A stretch of 64,000 nt of DNA. Origin: Plectrocnemia conspersa. Lineage: Eukaryota; Arthropoda; Insecta; Trichoptera; Polycentropodidae. Positions within the stretch are counted from its first letter, which is position 1; every line of letters begins with the position of its first letter. The stretch covers positions 1-64,000 of the forward strand of contig VTFK01000021.1 of NCBI GenBank assembly GCA_009617715.1. Direction: 5' to 3'. Below, one piece after another: positions 35,551-48,872 of this stretch. Made by a program: the position numbers and the translations under genes. The notes under the pieces are model-generated. The model searched no databases and was not told the DNA's origin. It saw nothing but the letters and a program-made list of their open reading frames with translations.

Positions 35551-36832
35551 TGTAGCGATTTTGCAACAACTGTCACAAATGACAGATCATATTTTATGGT
35601 CGAAACAGAATATATTTCGAGCAGGTAAAAAAATAAAATTGACGGGGTATTTTAAAGCTAATCCAACAACTGTTTAAAAAACTCCTAGCAGACTTAAAGG
35701 ATTCTCCTGCAACTGTTTCACATCTATATGCTATAGAAAATGTTCAATAATGGAAAAATGGGTACCACAAAAACTGAAAAAAAAGAAAATGTAAATCAAA
35801 TCATCATTTGTATATAATAAACACAAATTATGTAAATAATTTTGTAATAAAATTCAAAAATTATTTTTATCTAGGCTATAGATTATAAAACATAATACAT
35901 AAAAGCGTCTTATAATTAACGTTGATCTTTCGCATCGACCGCGGGTTCGATGACACAAAACTTAATATTTTGCTATAATTGCACGTGGTTCTTGAGCTGA
36001 ACAAATTAGCATTATATTTGAGAAATAATCACTTATCTTTTCGGGATGACATGAAAACATTCCTGTGTTATAATTTTTTACGAATAGCCAAATAAGTTGT
36101 TAAGTCGTTTTCCTGTTGCTTCTGAAAAATAATTATGAATAATAAGAACTATATACCTAGAACGTTATAAGCTGATATAATATTACACTTATAAATCATA
36201 AATGCAATTTGAATATGATAATCGAAGAAAAACAACAAATACTTTTATATGATATTTTACATAAAAAATGTATGTTTACTAATAAAATGTAATATGCACA
36301 TGTGTTTAAGTTTTCAGTTAATAGTGATTTCATAGTAATAATTACAATGTACGTGCTTATTTAACTGATAACATTGGTATTATTTGCTTACGGCGCGTTC
36401 ACGCGCACGCCGTTGTGGGCCCGCGCCCCGTTAAACTTGTAAAACACCATGTTAATAAATAATTAAATAAAACACTACTGTAGCGGCTCAATCTATGTCT
36501 AATTGCCACCCATCGCCAAACACATGTTACAAACGAATTCAATTGTATGTAATTCATTATTTACACGTGTTTCCCATTAATAATTAGTACACGTATTAAA
36601 TATTTAGTATAAATATGGAGCGATTAAAATAAATAAAGGTCATTAATCAGTCGTCACAACGACACACATTGCTGGAGCATCTACGTCTCACTTATTACTG
36701 GTTTCCACTACGACAGCGCCCCCCTGGAGGGCGGGCGCGAAAGAATTAATAATTTTAGTATGTATTTAATATAAAATATTAATGAATTTTTGTTTTAAAT
36801 TATTATTATAAGTTAATGGTTATTATTTAGAC
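35551..36832. other. repeat-bearing intergenic sequence, including a fragment of the TA-ended MITE family
   Basis: No gene is supported. At 36450-36530 the block CACTACTGTAGCGGCTCAAT with neighbouring sequence repeats the interior of the 31840-32195 element, without its inverted repeats. A GC-rich patch at about 36390-36430 and a G/C palindrome at about 36717-36735 adjoin it. Confidence 0.5.
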
Positions 36833-37218
36833 CAGTGCTCTACAACTTTTTTACATCCGCAGCCCGGCGAAAATGGGAAAAATATAACCCAAAATAAAAA
36901 CCAATGTTAGATAGAATATTATTTATTTAATCTAATGCTATAAAATTACAATTGTATGTTAGTGCTGCACATCTGCTGCTGCTTTTTTTGCATGCAAATT
37001 TGATATGCGTGGTTGCAGCGTGTTTTCTGAGAGACGAAGCGTTGAACTAACACCCAATCGATTCCTCTGTTTGGTTTTTATTACTGACATAGATGAATAA
37101 GTCTTTTCACACAAATATGAAGTTGAAAAAACTACAAAGCTGTGTCGCATCAGTAGGGGATACCCTGAATAGGGTGAAAGTTTACACGGACCACGGACCA
37201 TCAGGTTGAAGACCACTG
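36833..37218 (-). mobile_element. hAT transposon deletion derivative with perfect 8-bp target duplication
   Basis: The element starts CAGTGCTCTACAACTTTT and ends, read inverted, CAGTGGTCTTCAACCTGA. It is flanked by identical ATTTAGAC copies (36825-36832 and 37219-37226). The minus strand retains the C-terminal end of a hAT transposase (FSTSYLCEKTYSSMS, KQRNRLGVSSTLRLS, NLHAKK), the dimerisation tail. Only about 390 bp remain, so it is an internally deleted, non-autonomous copy. The intact target duplication suggests a fairly young insertion. Confidence 0.88.
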
Positions 37219-37226
37219 ATTTAGAC

Positions 37227-38907
37227 TGTGACGCGTTAGCCAACTGTCAATGTCTCGAGCGTTTCAACCATAACCTATTCATGACACGAAAATAGCTTTC
37301 GAAGGATGTATGCTTCTCCTTTTTAATTTCTTTAAAACCGTTCAACGACGTCTTGTAAATTAGCTAATCCTGATCCAAACATATATTTAAAATAATATAA
37401 TAGAAACGACAAAGTTGAGCACCAAAGCTCTTTTAATTGATTAACAAATGTTATAATTGCATAATGTGTATATGTTATTTTTTAATAAAAGAATTACATT
37501 TTAAGATTGACTTGTTTTAATTTAGTAAACTCCATTTAAAATTTTCTTGAAGGAAAGTTACCTGACGTTAAGATAACTAATTTGTTGTACAAAACAATAC
37601 AATAATTATATTATTGTTAGATGAACATCTGTCTCACTATATAATAAGCGCCGGTTATCATCAGATAGAAAAAACTAAGAAACATAGAGCTTTCTACAAA
37701 GACGCTGTTAAAAATTTCACTATAAGTATTAGTTTTTAATAGATCCTCTATTCCTAAATATTGAGCCTGTGTTGTATATTACTACAGTGCATTATTATAG
37801 GGAGGGACAAAAAGAATTGGAAATACATAATGTAATCAAATAATACACACGTTCTACTAAATTTTCATTTATTCCACATTAACATTTATACACTGATTCT
37901 CAGAATGTGTCCAACATAGTTTGTAATCCATGATTTATGTAATAAACATGAAGCTGCTAAATCGTAGTCTCCTCATATGCGTCGATAATGTCGATCTTTG
38001 ATCAATATTTAAGAGCCAGTTCCGGTTTTGGAAACATGTAACTATATTCCAAGATGAACGCATTTGTCTCAACGAGTCGCAAACAATTTCGTGAAGTAGT
38101 CCATTTTACACACAATTTACAAACTCGGATAAACGTATTTGTGTGTTTTCGTTTATCAGCCGGATCTTTTTTTTTATACACAGCGATATATTCGGCAGGC
38201 TGTCATTTTCGGATCGGTGAATTTTTACACGTAAGGTTGTCGTAACTCAAAGTAGACCGCTGGGCTTTCGGTGACGAATTTTCCCATTACCCATCTCGAT
38301 GCACTTTCCTCCCCAGGCCAACAGAGGCCTGATGGAATATTGTCAAAAAGTTATTAATGAAAAGGACATGACAATCTTTTAAACTGTTATTAGATCAACT
38401 AATCGTAAGTAACGCCCTCGTTACGGCTATAAACAACTGAAAAAGTGAATAAAAAGAAAGAAAGAAGATACAGTAATGGCGTGTTAGGATCGTGTGTGTG
38501 TGTAAGAGTTGAGTTATGTATTCAATCATTGGAGTCACTTCATCAAATTAATCACTATAATAAACCGAACAATTATTAGACAATATATAATATATTAAAA
38601 ATCACAAAAAAGAAAACAATAAACCTAACATTAATACGCGTGCGATTAAATATAAAATACATCTTTGTTGTGACAGGAAAACGATTGTAACCTAAATACT
38701 CTTGGTTTTATGTTTATATACGAACTCTTAAGTTATGAAAGATGTGTCTGTGTCTGTGTGTTTGTATGTATGTTATTAATAACGGAAGATTATTTAAAAA
38801 TAAATGGGGATCTCAAAGAACCGACCATAGTGGGTAAAACTCCGCTATGAGTGGTCCCTCTACTCGAAGATTGATAGCTAGCCTTCCATGCAACGCGTTA
38901 CAGAAGC
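37227..38907. other. intergenic region and probable Acinus 3' UTR
   Basis: No recognisable coding region. ORFs at 38054 and 38847 on the plus strand are short; the latter lies over the antisense of the last Acinus exon. The Acinus 3' UTR must begin at 38907 and run left. Confidence 0.45.
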
Positions 38908-41900
38908 CTATCTGTGTCGATTTGTATGGTGGGTGTGGCGATTCGACATCCGCTGTTCATCAGCTTTACGTAATTCCTCAAAGCGCCTTTCGTGTTCGGC
39001 CATATGCTTGCGCCTTTGTTCCTCCTTGATTAATATCTAAAAATATATATAATTATTATATTTTCCAATATACTTTATTTATATTAGGTGTACAAATAAG
39101 TTTCAGTCTTTTTTTCATTCAATCTTGAAACATCACACATTACCCTGATAGATCAACATCAATATTTAAACTGTTAAAACCACTCACATAAATCACAATA
39201 GTACAGGATCAAGTGCATAAATTACTAATCTACAGATCCAGCGAGCTTTAGCAAAATATTGGTTGACACTCATAAATAAATAAGAGATAACTTACAAAGG
39301 TGTATGGATTGCCAACGTTAACAATTGGCTTTCAAAGATCATATCAAGGAGTAAGCAGCTAATTTCTCAAGCGCATGTGGACTAGTCGAAGAATGCACGT
39401 TCTATACAATTGGATACTGTACAAGTTAGCAGTAAAAGGGAGAAGTTATACCTATCTGATCAAACATTTGTCCTACGGAGTGCGAATATAAAAGGCCCAG
39501 CTTTAGAGCAAAACAACTCACAAGATATTGCATCCTTATACCATCAACCTCTTAAAAACTGACTCTATTGACAAAAAATGCTCAAAATCTTCTATACTGT
39601 CTTTCTAGAAAGGAATAAGGAAAAAATATATTTTTTCAAAAAGGTGTACAAAAGTTAAACTGAATACAGTAAGCCTCCTATAGCGTTTGCGGCAGTCCCT
39701 CCTATAGCGTTCCCCCGTATAGCGTACTTTTAAAAATTATGATCAAGCAAATCAATATATGTTTTTTTAATACATTATGTCTACACTTTTCAGGGAGTTT
39801 CAACCATTCTAATTTTTTATAATAAAATTATTTAATTATGGAATACATATTTATTACAAATCTAAAAAAGTATTAATGAATCATAAAATATATTTAGATA
39901 TATGCTATAAGACACTTTATATCCAACATTCAAATGTTAGTGCATTTAAAATAATACGTGATCTTTTTAAACTTTGATAATTTTTTATTTCAAAATTTAA
40001 ATGCAAAATCCATGTAAATATAATAATTTGTTCAATACGATTGTTCCACAGAACAATCCGCTTAATTAAAAAAACAATTAGAAAAATGTCAAACACCCTA
40101 AATATAAAATTCGAGAAGAAATGCAGACAGAAGACAATAAAGAAAATTATCATGTTATTAATAAAATTAAGGTATTAAAAAGGTGTCGATGGAACTTGAT
40201 ATTATACGACACTGACAGTAATTAAATGCATAATTATACGATTTAAGATCTTTAACTTTTTTCATTTCTAGCATTGTTTGTTTTCATTATAATTAATAGA
40301 TTTCTATTAATATCCTAAAATAAAACATACTGCAGAAAAGTTTAATAATTTATATTTACTTTTTATTATTTATTTATTGTAGAGCTTGTGCATTTTAAAA
40401 AATAATTAAAAAACTGTTGCGTTTAGCTCCCCTGGCGCTCGCAAAATCAAGGACATTCTTCGCGCACGTGTCGCAAGAAGAACATAGAGCACGTGGTCTT
40501 GTTTACAAACTAAATACAAGGTCATTTAATACATAAAAATGGGAAAAAGTTTGATTTTCTGATTTCATTAAATTCACAAAATACAGTTGGAAGAACTTAA
40601 CCTCAAATTTTGTATGGGTGCCTAGTTCCCCCTATAACGAAGTCCCAATCTCTGCGCAATAGGGGGGTCGACTGCACATGTCAATTATATAAATTAAATT
40701 TTTAATATAATATTACATTCTTAACAAAATCTATTGACACAGAGGGTTAAAAGCAATGTCACATGTGTTAAATATGGATTATTATACCACATTTTAGAGG
40801 GCAAATAAATAGTATATATAAAAAAAATATACTGACGTTGTTTCGCCCCCGGAGAATTTCGATAAAATATTTTTCGAACAGAAGACCATAACAAGTGGAT
40901 ATTGGTGTACACATATTTTACATTTTAAATCGTTCACAGGAAATAAGTATTGATGAATGAAAATTTCATTGGAGCAGAACACCACAGGCCCAGAGGAGTT
41001 GATCTATATTTTCCTAGATCTCCATGAAACTTCAGATATCGACAGATTAAAGCTATCTGGCTAGCACTGGAGATGTAGTGTGAAAGACTGTACACAGACA
41101 CCACAACATTGAAGTAAGTTGGTTAAGATCCACTCTGGTTGCACCCTTCGACAGAGCTGATCTAGACCTCGCTAAATCTCACTCATATGACTTTAGGATA
41201 GGCTCAAATATTGATTCTCAGCTGATACCTGAATTCCGTTTTTCATCCAACTACAAGTCTACTCCCAGCAATCCAGACAACTAAGAGTCGCTATAACGTT
41301 TAGGAACCCAAGCAGTATAAATAATTTATAAATATGTGTTGAAAATTTTGATAAACTTGTACCAAAAACATGTGATATTATAATTCTGATTGATAGCCTT
41401 TAGTGATATTGGTATGATTAAATAAAATCAAGCTATGTGATGTTATTAAGTACTTCAATAATAAGGTAAAATGTAGCTCATGAAAGTACTATAGTACATT
41501 TCGATACCTCAAACATACAATAAGATATTTCGTTAGTTTTTGAGATAGATATGCAGTCGAATAGCTTATCTATTAAATATTAAATTTGACTAATTTTTGG
41601 TGAGGTATTCCATATTTAAGAAACAAAAATCAAAGAAGTATGATATAATTTATATAATGGAAGAGATGCGCGAACTTTGAACGAGAGGTCCGTGAGGAAA
41701 TAAAAAAACAATGTTTAGATTCTTAAAGGTTCTCTAGAGATGACTATTTTAATGATTTTTTTATAAATTACATTCATAAACCATCCGTAAAACAGTGGAT
41801 GACATCCGCAGCACTGGCGAAACATCACTTACAAACCTCAATTGATGTCCGTAAGCATTGAAAGAGTTAATAAAAGTTACAATAGGTATCTCGAGTTTTT

Positions 41901-44900
41901 ACAAATATATCTCTGTATCGATATGTACAATTACGAAAAAAAACTAAAAAGACCAAAACTCATTTGTACACCTGATGAATAGCATACTTTACTTAAACAA
42001 TACTTACAACTTCTGGATCCAACGGTAACCAGTATATGCAAGGAGTTGTCTTGGTTTTCTTGAATAAATCGTCCAAAAGCTTAGACGGCGCTTCTTCCTC
42101 TTTCTTTTTGAATTTACGTGCTGTAAGAATTGACGAGTTAATATCACAATTAAATCATTTTATAAACATAAACGTGCTTTATATACCTGGTGAAGGACTT
42201 CGTGATTTGGTTCTTCGTTTTTTCCGTTCGGGATCGAGTGCATCGCGCTGGCGATTGTTCGGTCTGTCCAAATACTCTTCTCTACCTTCTCCCTTACCTA
42301 AATCCCACTCTCTGACTGCCGTCCGCTTTTCCAACACTTTCTCATCGCTATCCTGTAAATTAAAAAATAATCTTTCAGAGCAATCAAAGCGCTTTTATTG
42401 TTGCATATCACTCTGGGGTTCGTCATACAATTAAGATATGAATAAGGAACACAACTGATCTTGAAACTGTAAAGATCACAAATGTCCGGATGCGTAAAAG
42501 CATTAGAAAGACTAGAAGATGTAAGTAACTTATAAAGAGCAATCATTTTCTTATTATGTAGGTTATCAAGACCATACAACACTTTCAGCATTTTAGGCTG
42601 ATTTTGGAGTCTGCTAAATCGAAAAGCAATCAACAGACAATATAACTGTTGAAAATCTAGTGATATATAACATATATGTGAACATTTATAGGCAACAGTT
42701 CTAGAAAAGTTCATGAACTCGAGCGTAAATATAATTTCCATTCGTTGAGTACCGAGACATCAAAAAATTCATTGGCAGCAACCAGAAAAAGGTTCGCCTG
42801 TTTTTGCGATGACTTCCAGTAGGGACTACAATAAACGCTAAATACTATTTCGATCTGATTAAGTAGCAACAAGACAAGCCGGACATTTAATAAACCCTTA
42901 TTCAACTTAACCAAGAAAAGCGATAAATGAGTGAATAGGGTCGACAAAAATTCTGAGGGTTTTAAAAAGTTTATTTCTCATTAGGAAAGTTTCTAGTATT
43001 AATGAATTTTTGTTGGAACAATTAATTTTTTTTACAAATGGAATTTTTGGCAAATTTTATTTACTCCTCATCAGCCCCAATAATAAGCAGAACTTCTCCC
43101 CACCAGCCACAGATGTTTTGGGAGTAAAAGCCAATACTCTGCTTCCGTCTAGATACCACAGAGCAACCAGGAGTTGAAGAGACTCTTAATATCGATTAAT
43201 TATTAAGTGTATACTGCACTGTTGAGAAGAAAGGCAGTGATAAAAATCTACATGATTAATGTAGATGTTACTATGTAAAGAAGGATCTAAGAATTAATTT
43301 CGAATAAATAAGAAAATTACAAGCAAATTTCTATATTATTGTAATAATCCTTCGTGAGATAGAATGTTGTTTTAATTTTCATATACCACAAACCTAGGAT
43401 ATGAGATCCATTTGTAATTATATTATATAACCTAATAGAAAACGTACAATTCCTCCAATTTTCCTGTCTTTGTTTTGAGCATCCTTCGATCTGGCGTCTG
43501 CGTAGCCCGATTTGTCTTCTTCAGTGGTGGCCATAGCTTCGTCCATGGCCTCCCTCGAACCGAAATCGACATTTAAAGTCTTCGGGTTCGAGAAAGGCCA
43601 TGTGACTCCATGTAGAGCGTGCCTCGTCTCGATAGCCTCGCTGTAAAAAAGTACAATTGTAAAATTCTTCATGGCAAATAAATTATTATCATAACTAATT
43701 AAGACTCACTCTTCTGTTTCATATTGTACGTAGCACTTTGACTTGATTTTATCTATCCAAAAACCGTTCTCGACTATCCTGCCCGTCCTCTGAAGCAAGT
43801 TTTTCAACAAAGGTAGAGTGAAAGGTCTCACCAAGTTGGTGATGTACAAAATCGCGGAAGTTTTGAATTTGGGCGGACTCGGCGAGCGTTGCAACTTGGA
43901 CGTCTCTTCGTTAACGATGGAGATCTTTCTGTGAGCCAAGCTTCCGACCGTCTCCCTCTCGGGCGCCAATTCGGGTATGCTATACTTTCCGTTTGTCTTT
44001 TTGTTATCTAAGTCGACATTGGCTTTCTTGGGCTTCGGCTCGGAATCGTTACTACTCTTGACGTCGAATAAGACTTCGTCAGCGCCCACCGGTTCGACGT
44101 TCGATATTATGTTCTTTAACGAATCAGTAGAGATGTTGACGGAATTCGACTTGGATAATTTGGGTCTAGAGCCCCATTTGCGTTTCCTAGCGGCGGTCGT
44201 TGTAGTCGCTGTTTCTGTGTGAACTTCAGTTCTCGTACTTTTGGGCAAATCGTGTAATTTGATCGATTCGGTGATCTCCTTTTTTGGTGATTTAGGTTTT
44301 TCGATTATGATTTCAGTCTTCTCTTTGACTTTTTCGACTGGTTTATCGACCACTGGTTCGATTTCTTTCTTTTCTTCTTGAACTACCTTGGTTTCAAATA
44401 CTTTTTCTTTTTCGACAATCACTTCTTCGACTACCTTTTCGGATACTATTGTTTCTATCTTCTTGGGTACTTTTGTTTCCACCTTTTCGAGTACTTTTGT
44501 TTCTATCTTCTCGGGTAATTTTGCTTCTATCTTCTCGGGTAATTTTGCTTCTATCTTCTCGGGTAATTGTGTTTCTATCTTTGCAAGTACTATTGTTTCT
44601 ATTTTTTCGGTTATTTTTATTTCAATCTTTTCGGGTACTTTTGTTTCTATCTTCTTGGGTACGTTTGTTTCAATCTCCTCGGGTACTTGTGTTTCTACTT
44701 TCTTGGGTACTTGTGTTTCTATTTTCTTGGATACTTGTGTTCCTTTCTTCTCAGGTACTTTTGTTTCAATATTCTCGGGTACTTGTGTTTCTATTTTTTT
44801 GGGTACTTGTGTTTCTATTTTTTTGGGTACTTGTGTTTCTTTCTCTTCAGGAACTTTTGTTTCTATCTTCTCGGGTAATTGCATTTCTACTTTTTCAGGT

Positions 44901-45982
44901 AATTGCGTTTCTACCTTTTGGACAATCACCTCATGTTCAACTTTCTCAACACTTTCTATTTCTTCTTTCTTAGGTTCGAGTTCAACTCTCTCGACTACCT
45001 CTACATTTGCCTTTTCAGGTTCGTCCTTCTCGACCGTCTTAGATTCTTTCTTCTTAATAATTTCCGCTTCGTTGGTAAATTCATCGGTTTTATCATTCAA
45101 TTTACCTTTACTAACAGCACATTCTTCTACCTTGACGGGAATTGCGATCTTCGGTTCTTCTATTACCACTTTTTCTTGGATTACATTTTTTTTTGTAACA
45201 ATTTTTTTATTTTTTATTTTTATTACAGGTTCCGCTTCGCATTCGGTCTCTTTGATTGATACGACTACTACTGGTTCCGGTTCTTGTATGATAGGTCGCA
45301 CGTCCACGGTAGAATCGGGCGATGTTTCGGGACTCTCCGTTGTGTCGCATTTTATCTCTCCGGGTGGAATATCTTCGACGTCTTGCGAAGACGACGTCGC
45401 TACTTCGGAAGCTACCTTCTCTGGTTGTTTAGCGACCGGCGCGGATTCTTCGACTGCCGCTTCTTCGGGAGAGGAAGGTTGATCGATTCGATCGACGACT
45501 TCGACTTCTTCGGGCACCGGAGAGCTTCTTTTGAGAGCAGATCTGGTCGTCGGTCCGTCGTCGTCGTCTTCCTTATGTTCTCTGGCCGAGGAGCGTCTGG
45601 AGCGGTGCCGACCGCGCTTCTTGTCTTCCGACGTCTCCGAGGCGTCGCTCCTGGAGGACGAGCGGTCTAAGGGCTTCCGCCCCCTCGGGGAGGCTTCGCC
45701 CGCAGGCCTGGCCAGGCACAATTTTAGCTTTTGGATCTCGCCGGAGTCGGCGGAGCTGTCCGAGGCCTTGACGTGCCACACCTGATCGTCGGGCAGCGGC
45801 GGAGACTCCACGGGCGCTACGCCCTGCTCTCCCGCCGAGTCGCGCTCTTCCTCCGAGGATGACTTTTTGCGCCTCTTAGCCGGTCGGCCGCGCTTCGGCT
45901 TCTCCGGCGCGGGCTTCGCCTTTTCCTTCTCCTTCTCCTTCTCCTTTTCTTTGTCCTTATTTCGCTCGCTCTTGCGCCTCAT
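38908..45982 (-). CDS. Acn: Acinus, exon-junction/ASAP-complex subunit with RRM and RNPS1-SAP18 binding motif
   Basis: Acinus joins SAP18 and RNPS1 in the ASAP complex at exon junctions and acts in splicing, apoptosis and, in flies, autophagy. Exons: 45982-43710, 43640-43448, 42352-42187, 42120-42008 and 39036-38908, summing to 2874 bp (957 aa) with no frame break. The large first exon begins [15 protein letters not shown] and has basic, acidic and Ser/Arg-rich stretches, then 20 tandem octapeptides at 44917-44438. Near its end lies the RRM-like start [20 protein letters not shown], continuing in exon 2 ([15 protein letters not shown]). Exon 4 holds the RSB motif that binds RNPS1 and SAP18 ([13 protein letters not shown], then [11 protein letters not shown]). 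The C-terminus is a short charged helix ([17 protein letters not shown]). An in-frame ATG 46 codons upstream is less likely. The usual N-terminal SAP domain of vertebrate Acinus-L is not evident. Confidence 0.93.
39087..41972. mobile_element. mariner-type element (TIR pair) in the last Acinus intron
   Basis: The left end GGTGTACAAATAAGTTTCAG (after TA at 39085-39086) is matched by the inverted right end GGTGTACAAATGAGTTTTGG at 41972, with TCTTTTT continuing on both sides. The 2.9-kb span is larger than a mariner because a pogo-like element (39667-40674) and probably other sequence are inserted. I cannot make out a transposase between the ends. Confidence 0.65.
39667..40674. mobile_element. 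pogo/Tigger-like non-autonomous element nested in the mariner-type element
   Basis: The left end CAGTAAGCCTCCTATAGCG, followed by a second CCCCCGTATAGCG block, pairs with the inverted right end CAGTCGACCCCCCTATTGCG and a GTTATAGGGGGAACTAGG block. TA precedes the left end (39665-39666). The sequence between is AT-rich with one weak minus-strand ORF (39917-40153), hydrophobic and unrecognised. CAGTCGACYCY-type ends are characteristic of pogo/Tigger elements. Confidence 0.65.
42353..43447 (-). other. Acinus intron with decayed ORFs, possibly transposon-derived
   Basis: Minus-strand ORFs at 42298-42741 and 42711-42947 read as Leu/Lys-rich proteins ([25 protein letters not shown]) that look like fragments of a retroelement or transposase, but I cannot match a family. 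They overlap one real exon end only by chance. No other feature. Confidence 0.3.
44438..44917 (-). repeat. 20 tandem 24-bp units coding octapeptide repeats in Acinus
   Basis: Exactly 480 bp reading as 20 in-frame units of consensus K-I-E-T-x-V-P-E/K. Variation is mainly at the fifth, sixth and eighth positions. It lies in the disordered N-terminal half, between [16 protein letters not shown] and [17 protein letters not shown] segments. Confidence 0.92.
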
Positions 45983-46129
45983 TTCGCCGCCGGTCTCAAT
46001 CTCGAGACAGAACGCGGACGACGCGCCACTTCCTCTTTTTCTTTCAACGCGGTCTAAACAAAATTTATGAACGACCATTAAATGGCGAGTATATGCTGTA
46101 CATAAATCTAATTTATGCACAAAAATGCG

Positions 46130-48459
46130 TTTTTCCGTTTTAATAAATAAATACGCGGTACAGTCAACAAATTTTAAATTTTAAGCTCCTAAATCTTAAA
46201 AATAAATTAGCAAATAGAGAACGTGCTGAAGGCGATATTTTTTTAACGTTTAATACAAAATAAAATGGTACTTGGTAATTATATCAGCGCCACGCTTAGA
46301 AAACAGGTTGTTATGAACATCTTCTCTGATTTTTGGCTAAGAATCGTTAATCAGTGCCATCGACAGTAGCGGCTGGTGACAATAGAAAAAGGTTGGGCCA
46401 GGGTCAAAAAAATATTTTTATTATTTTACAAGCTTAACATAATATATATTAAACATATAGTGATTTAACATCCGCCCTCTAGGCGGCGTTTTGGTGGCGG
46501 AAGTCAGAAAATGGGGTGGATGCTCCAGAAATAATATGACGGTAGTTCTAGCGACTCTCTAATTGAGTACTGTCTTACAACTCTATTTATTTACTTAATT
46601 ACTCCATATTTATAGTAAATATTTAGGGGAGGACTCGCGCTTTAGTGAATTTAGTATCTCTTGCTGAAAGCAAGCTGTAAAAAGTTTATATGTGTGAAGG
46701 GGAGAGTCCACTCTTTTCTGCGCAAATCCTCTTCCTGGGTTTGATTTGAGTACCTGGTGCAATAGAACGTAATTTGTCGTCAGCACGTCGCTGTTCAGCT
46801 TAACTTTCAACTTAAAAGTTTAAAATAACACTATCGACTTAGAATGGCACTCAAAATGACATGCGTAAATGTCACATCGCTACTGTTCACTATTTGGGAG
46901 TTCTTGTGACAGACATATGACAGACACATGGAATTTTCTGTTTCATAATATATGAATCTATACTATAAAACAGAAAATCCATTCAGCATTCAACCGATCT
47001 TGACAAGTCGAATTGTTTTTATACGTTTTAGTGTTAGGAATGACATTATTAATATAGGCGAGAGTGTAGGTTGTAAATAGTTTTTATTTAGAAGTTAAAT
47101 CGATACAAAATCGCTCGTGGACTGGTTGACGAAGCTAAGACGCGCGGACGGTCTTAACTCCGGACTCCTCCTGGACATGGACGGTTCCTTGAAGAGGGAG
47201 AGGTCTTCCCATTCTGAAGTTCTTGATGGGACGAGAGAGATTCCTCCCTTTCAGAAGTTCTTGATGAGAAGAGAGAGAGATTCCTCCCTAGTTGGAATCC
47301 CAACGTGAAGTGAAGTGTAGAGGGAGAGTTCCTCCCGGCTTGGATTCCCAAGAAAGAGTGATGTACGCCGACCGTGACCCTCTTTATATAGTCGTTGAGT
47401 CGCGTGCCGGACGCACTTGGTTGGTGGGGGAAAACCCTTCTGTGATTGAGTGTGGGAAGCTCGTCTCCGATTGGTCCATTTTGCACGGGGATATGAATTG
47501 AAACGTGGCGCTTCGAAGTACGATTATAACATTAGAGTGCTACAACGTTCGGCTTCAGCTGTAAATACAGATGTCACTAAATTAATATCAATTAATTTTA
47601 CCACTTCGGAAAAGTTATCAACCAATTTATAGTCTTGTATAGGGGGTCCTAAAATTAACGTAATATTTGCCGTCATTTGTGCAGAAAATTTCGACAAAAG
47701 AATGCGTATGTGCCAGCAAAGCCGTGGAAGCCATTTTCCATAAATAATCCTATCCTATGTACTTTATGATTTAATAAAAAAATAACAATCTAAATACTAA
47801 AAATGTGTTTTCTATTTAATTCAAATCTTGCGTTCATTTTGGGACTTTTTAGTTTTTTTTAACTTGTTTTAGGTATTTCCTCGCTATCAATAGAACTGCC
47901 TCAGGAATAAAATCATCGATGCGATTCCGTATAAGATTAAGGGATGGTTTAAATTTATTGAATGCTTCTTCGATAATGATATTTATGCTTTTATTTTATT
48001 GCAATGTGTTGTAAAGTATATCGACATGTTTTAAAATTTAACAAAAAAGATAAGATATTGAACTAAAAATCTTCCATTGAATTTTTAAATCCAACCGATT
48101 CCTACACGCTTTTTTCGTATTTTTACTGATTTTCTATAAAATCAAATTCAGCCAATAATGATGTAACAGTGGACATAATGGGCACTAGGGGAAACTTCTT
48201 TCATTAAATGTTGTACTCCATTTCGTGATTCGTTCATTACTACTGCAGCCATAGTATACATCAATAAACGACAGAAACATTTTAACTGATTAAGAGTTGT
48301 AAGTAGCGCAAAATGATTATAAACTGCGAACGACAAGTTTCGTCTCCTTGCAAGGAAACAAAAGTCGCTTTACTTTTAATTTCTTCTAAATACGCTCTAA
48401 ACGTATAGTTTAAAATGTAATTTTTGTTCAAAACACTATCTCACATAGCTGTATATAAA
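46130..48459. other. region upstream of Acinus with a possible solo LTR
   Basis: No protein gene is supported. Between about 47030 and 47640 base composition rises, there is a short direct repeat (GAAGTTCTTGATG...GAGATTCCTCCC at 47216 and 47257), a TATA-like TTTATATAG at about 47382, and overlapping ORFs on both strands that look random. This could be a solo LTR but I could not fix its ends or a target duplication. The rest is AT-rich and featureless. Confidence 0.3.
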
Positions 48460-48660
48460 ACTTTGGCTACAGGATGGTGACAGGTGGCAAGTAGATACAG
48501 ATTTAGCCGCTGCAGTAGTGTTTTATAGAATTATTTGAAGTTGATTACATGATGAATATACAATTATGGGGCACGAACGCGCCGAGGGTTGTCAGTAGAG
48601 AGAAAAAACCATCACGCAAGTGCTACCAGAGTCCCGCCAAGTTTTGGCTATAATGAAATA
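48460..48660 (-). repeat. TA-ended MITE family, copy 2 (one arm)
   Basis: On the minus strand, TCATTATAGCCAAAACTTGG at about 48650 repeats the arm of the 31840-32195 element, and ACTACTGCAGCGGCTAAATC near 48520 repeats its interior. The second arm is absent. The arm is followed at once by the long TA tract at 48669-48790. Confidence 0.7.
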
Positions 48661-48665
48661 TAAAG

Positions 48666-48794
<129 letters not shown>

Positions 48795-48872
48795 TAAATA
48801 GGCCCCAACAAAACCATGTCTGAAAACTTTTCTCGATTATTCGAATCGATGGTTTTATTATGTACTCTTAAC

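Noticed and set aside
36060..36140. Possible minus-strand exon after a TTTTTTCAG acceptor (QQENDLTTYLAIRKKL then stop)
   Set aside because: Short, unconserved, and does not join in phase to the zinc-finger gene, whose first exon is better placed at 35550.
44388..45785. Large plus-strand ORFs (364, 174, 128, 118, 103 aa) across 44.4-45.8 kb
   Set aside because: Antisense shadows of the biased, repetitive first exon of Acinus; the minus frame has the RRM and continues in phase to the other exons.
47117..47501. ORFs of 63-110 aa in both directions at 47.1-47.5 kb
   Set aside because: No recognisable motif, overlapping on both strands; more likely part of a repeat or solo LTR.
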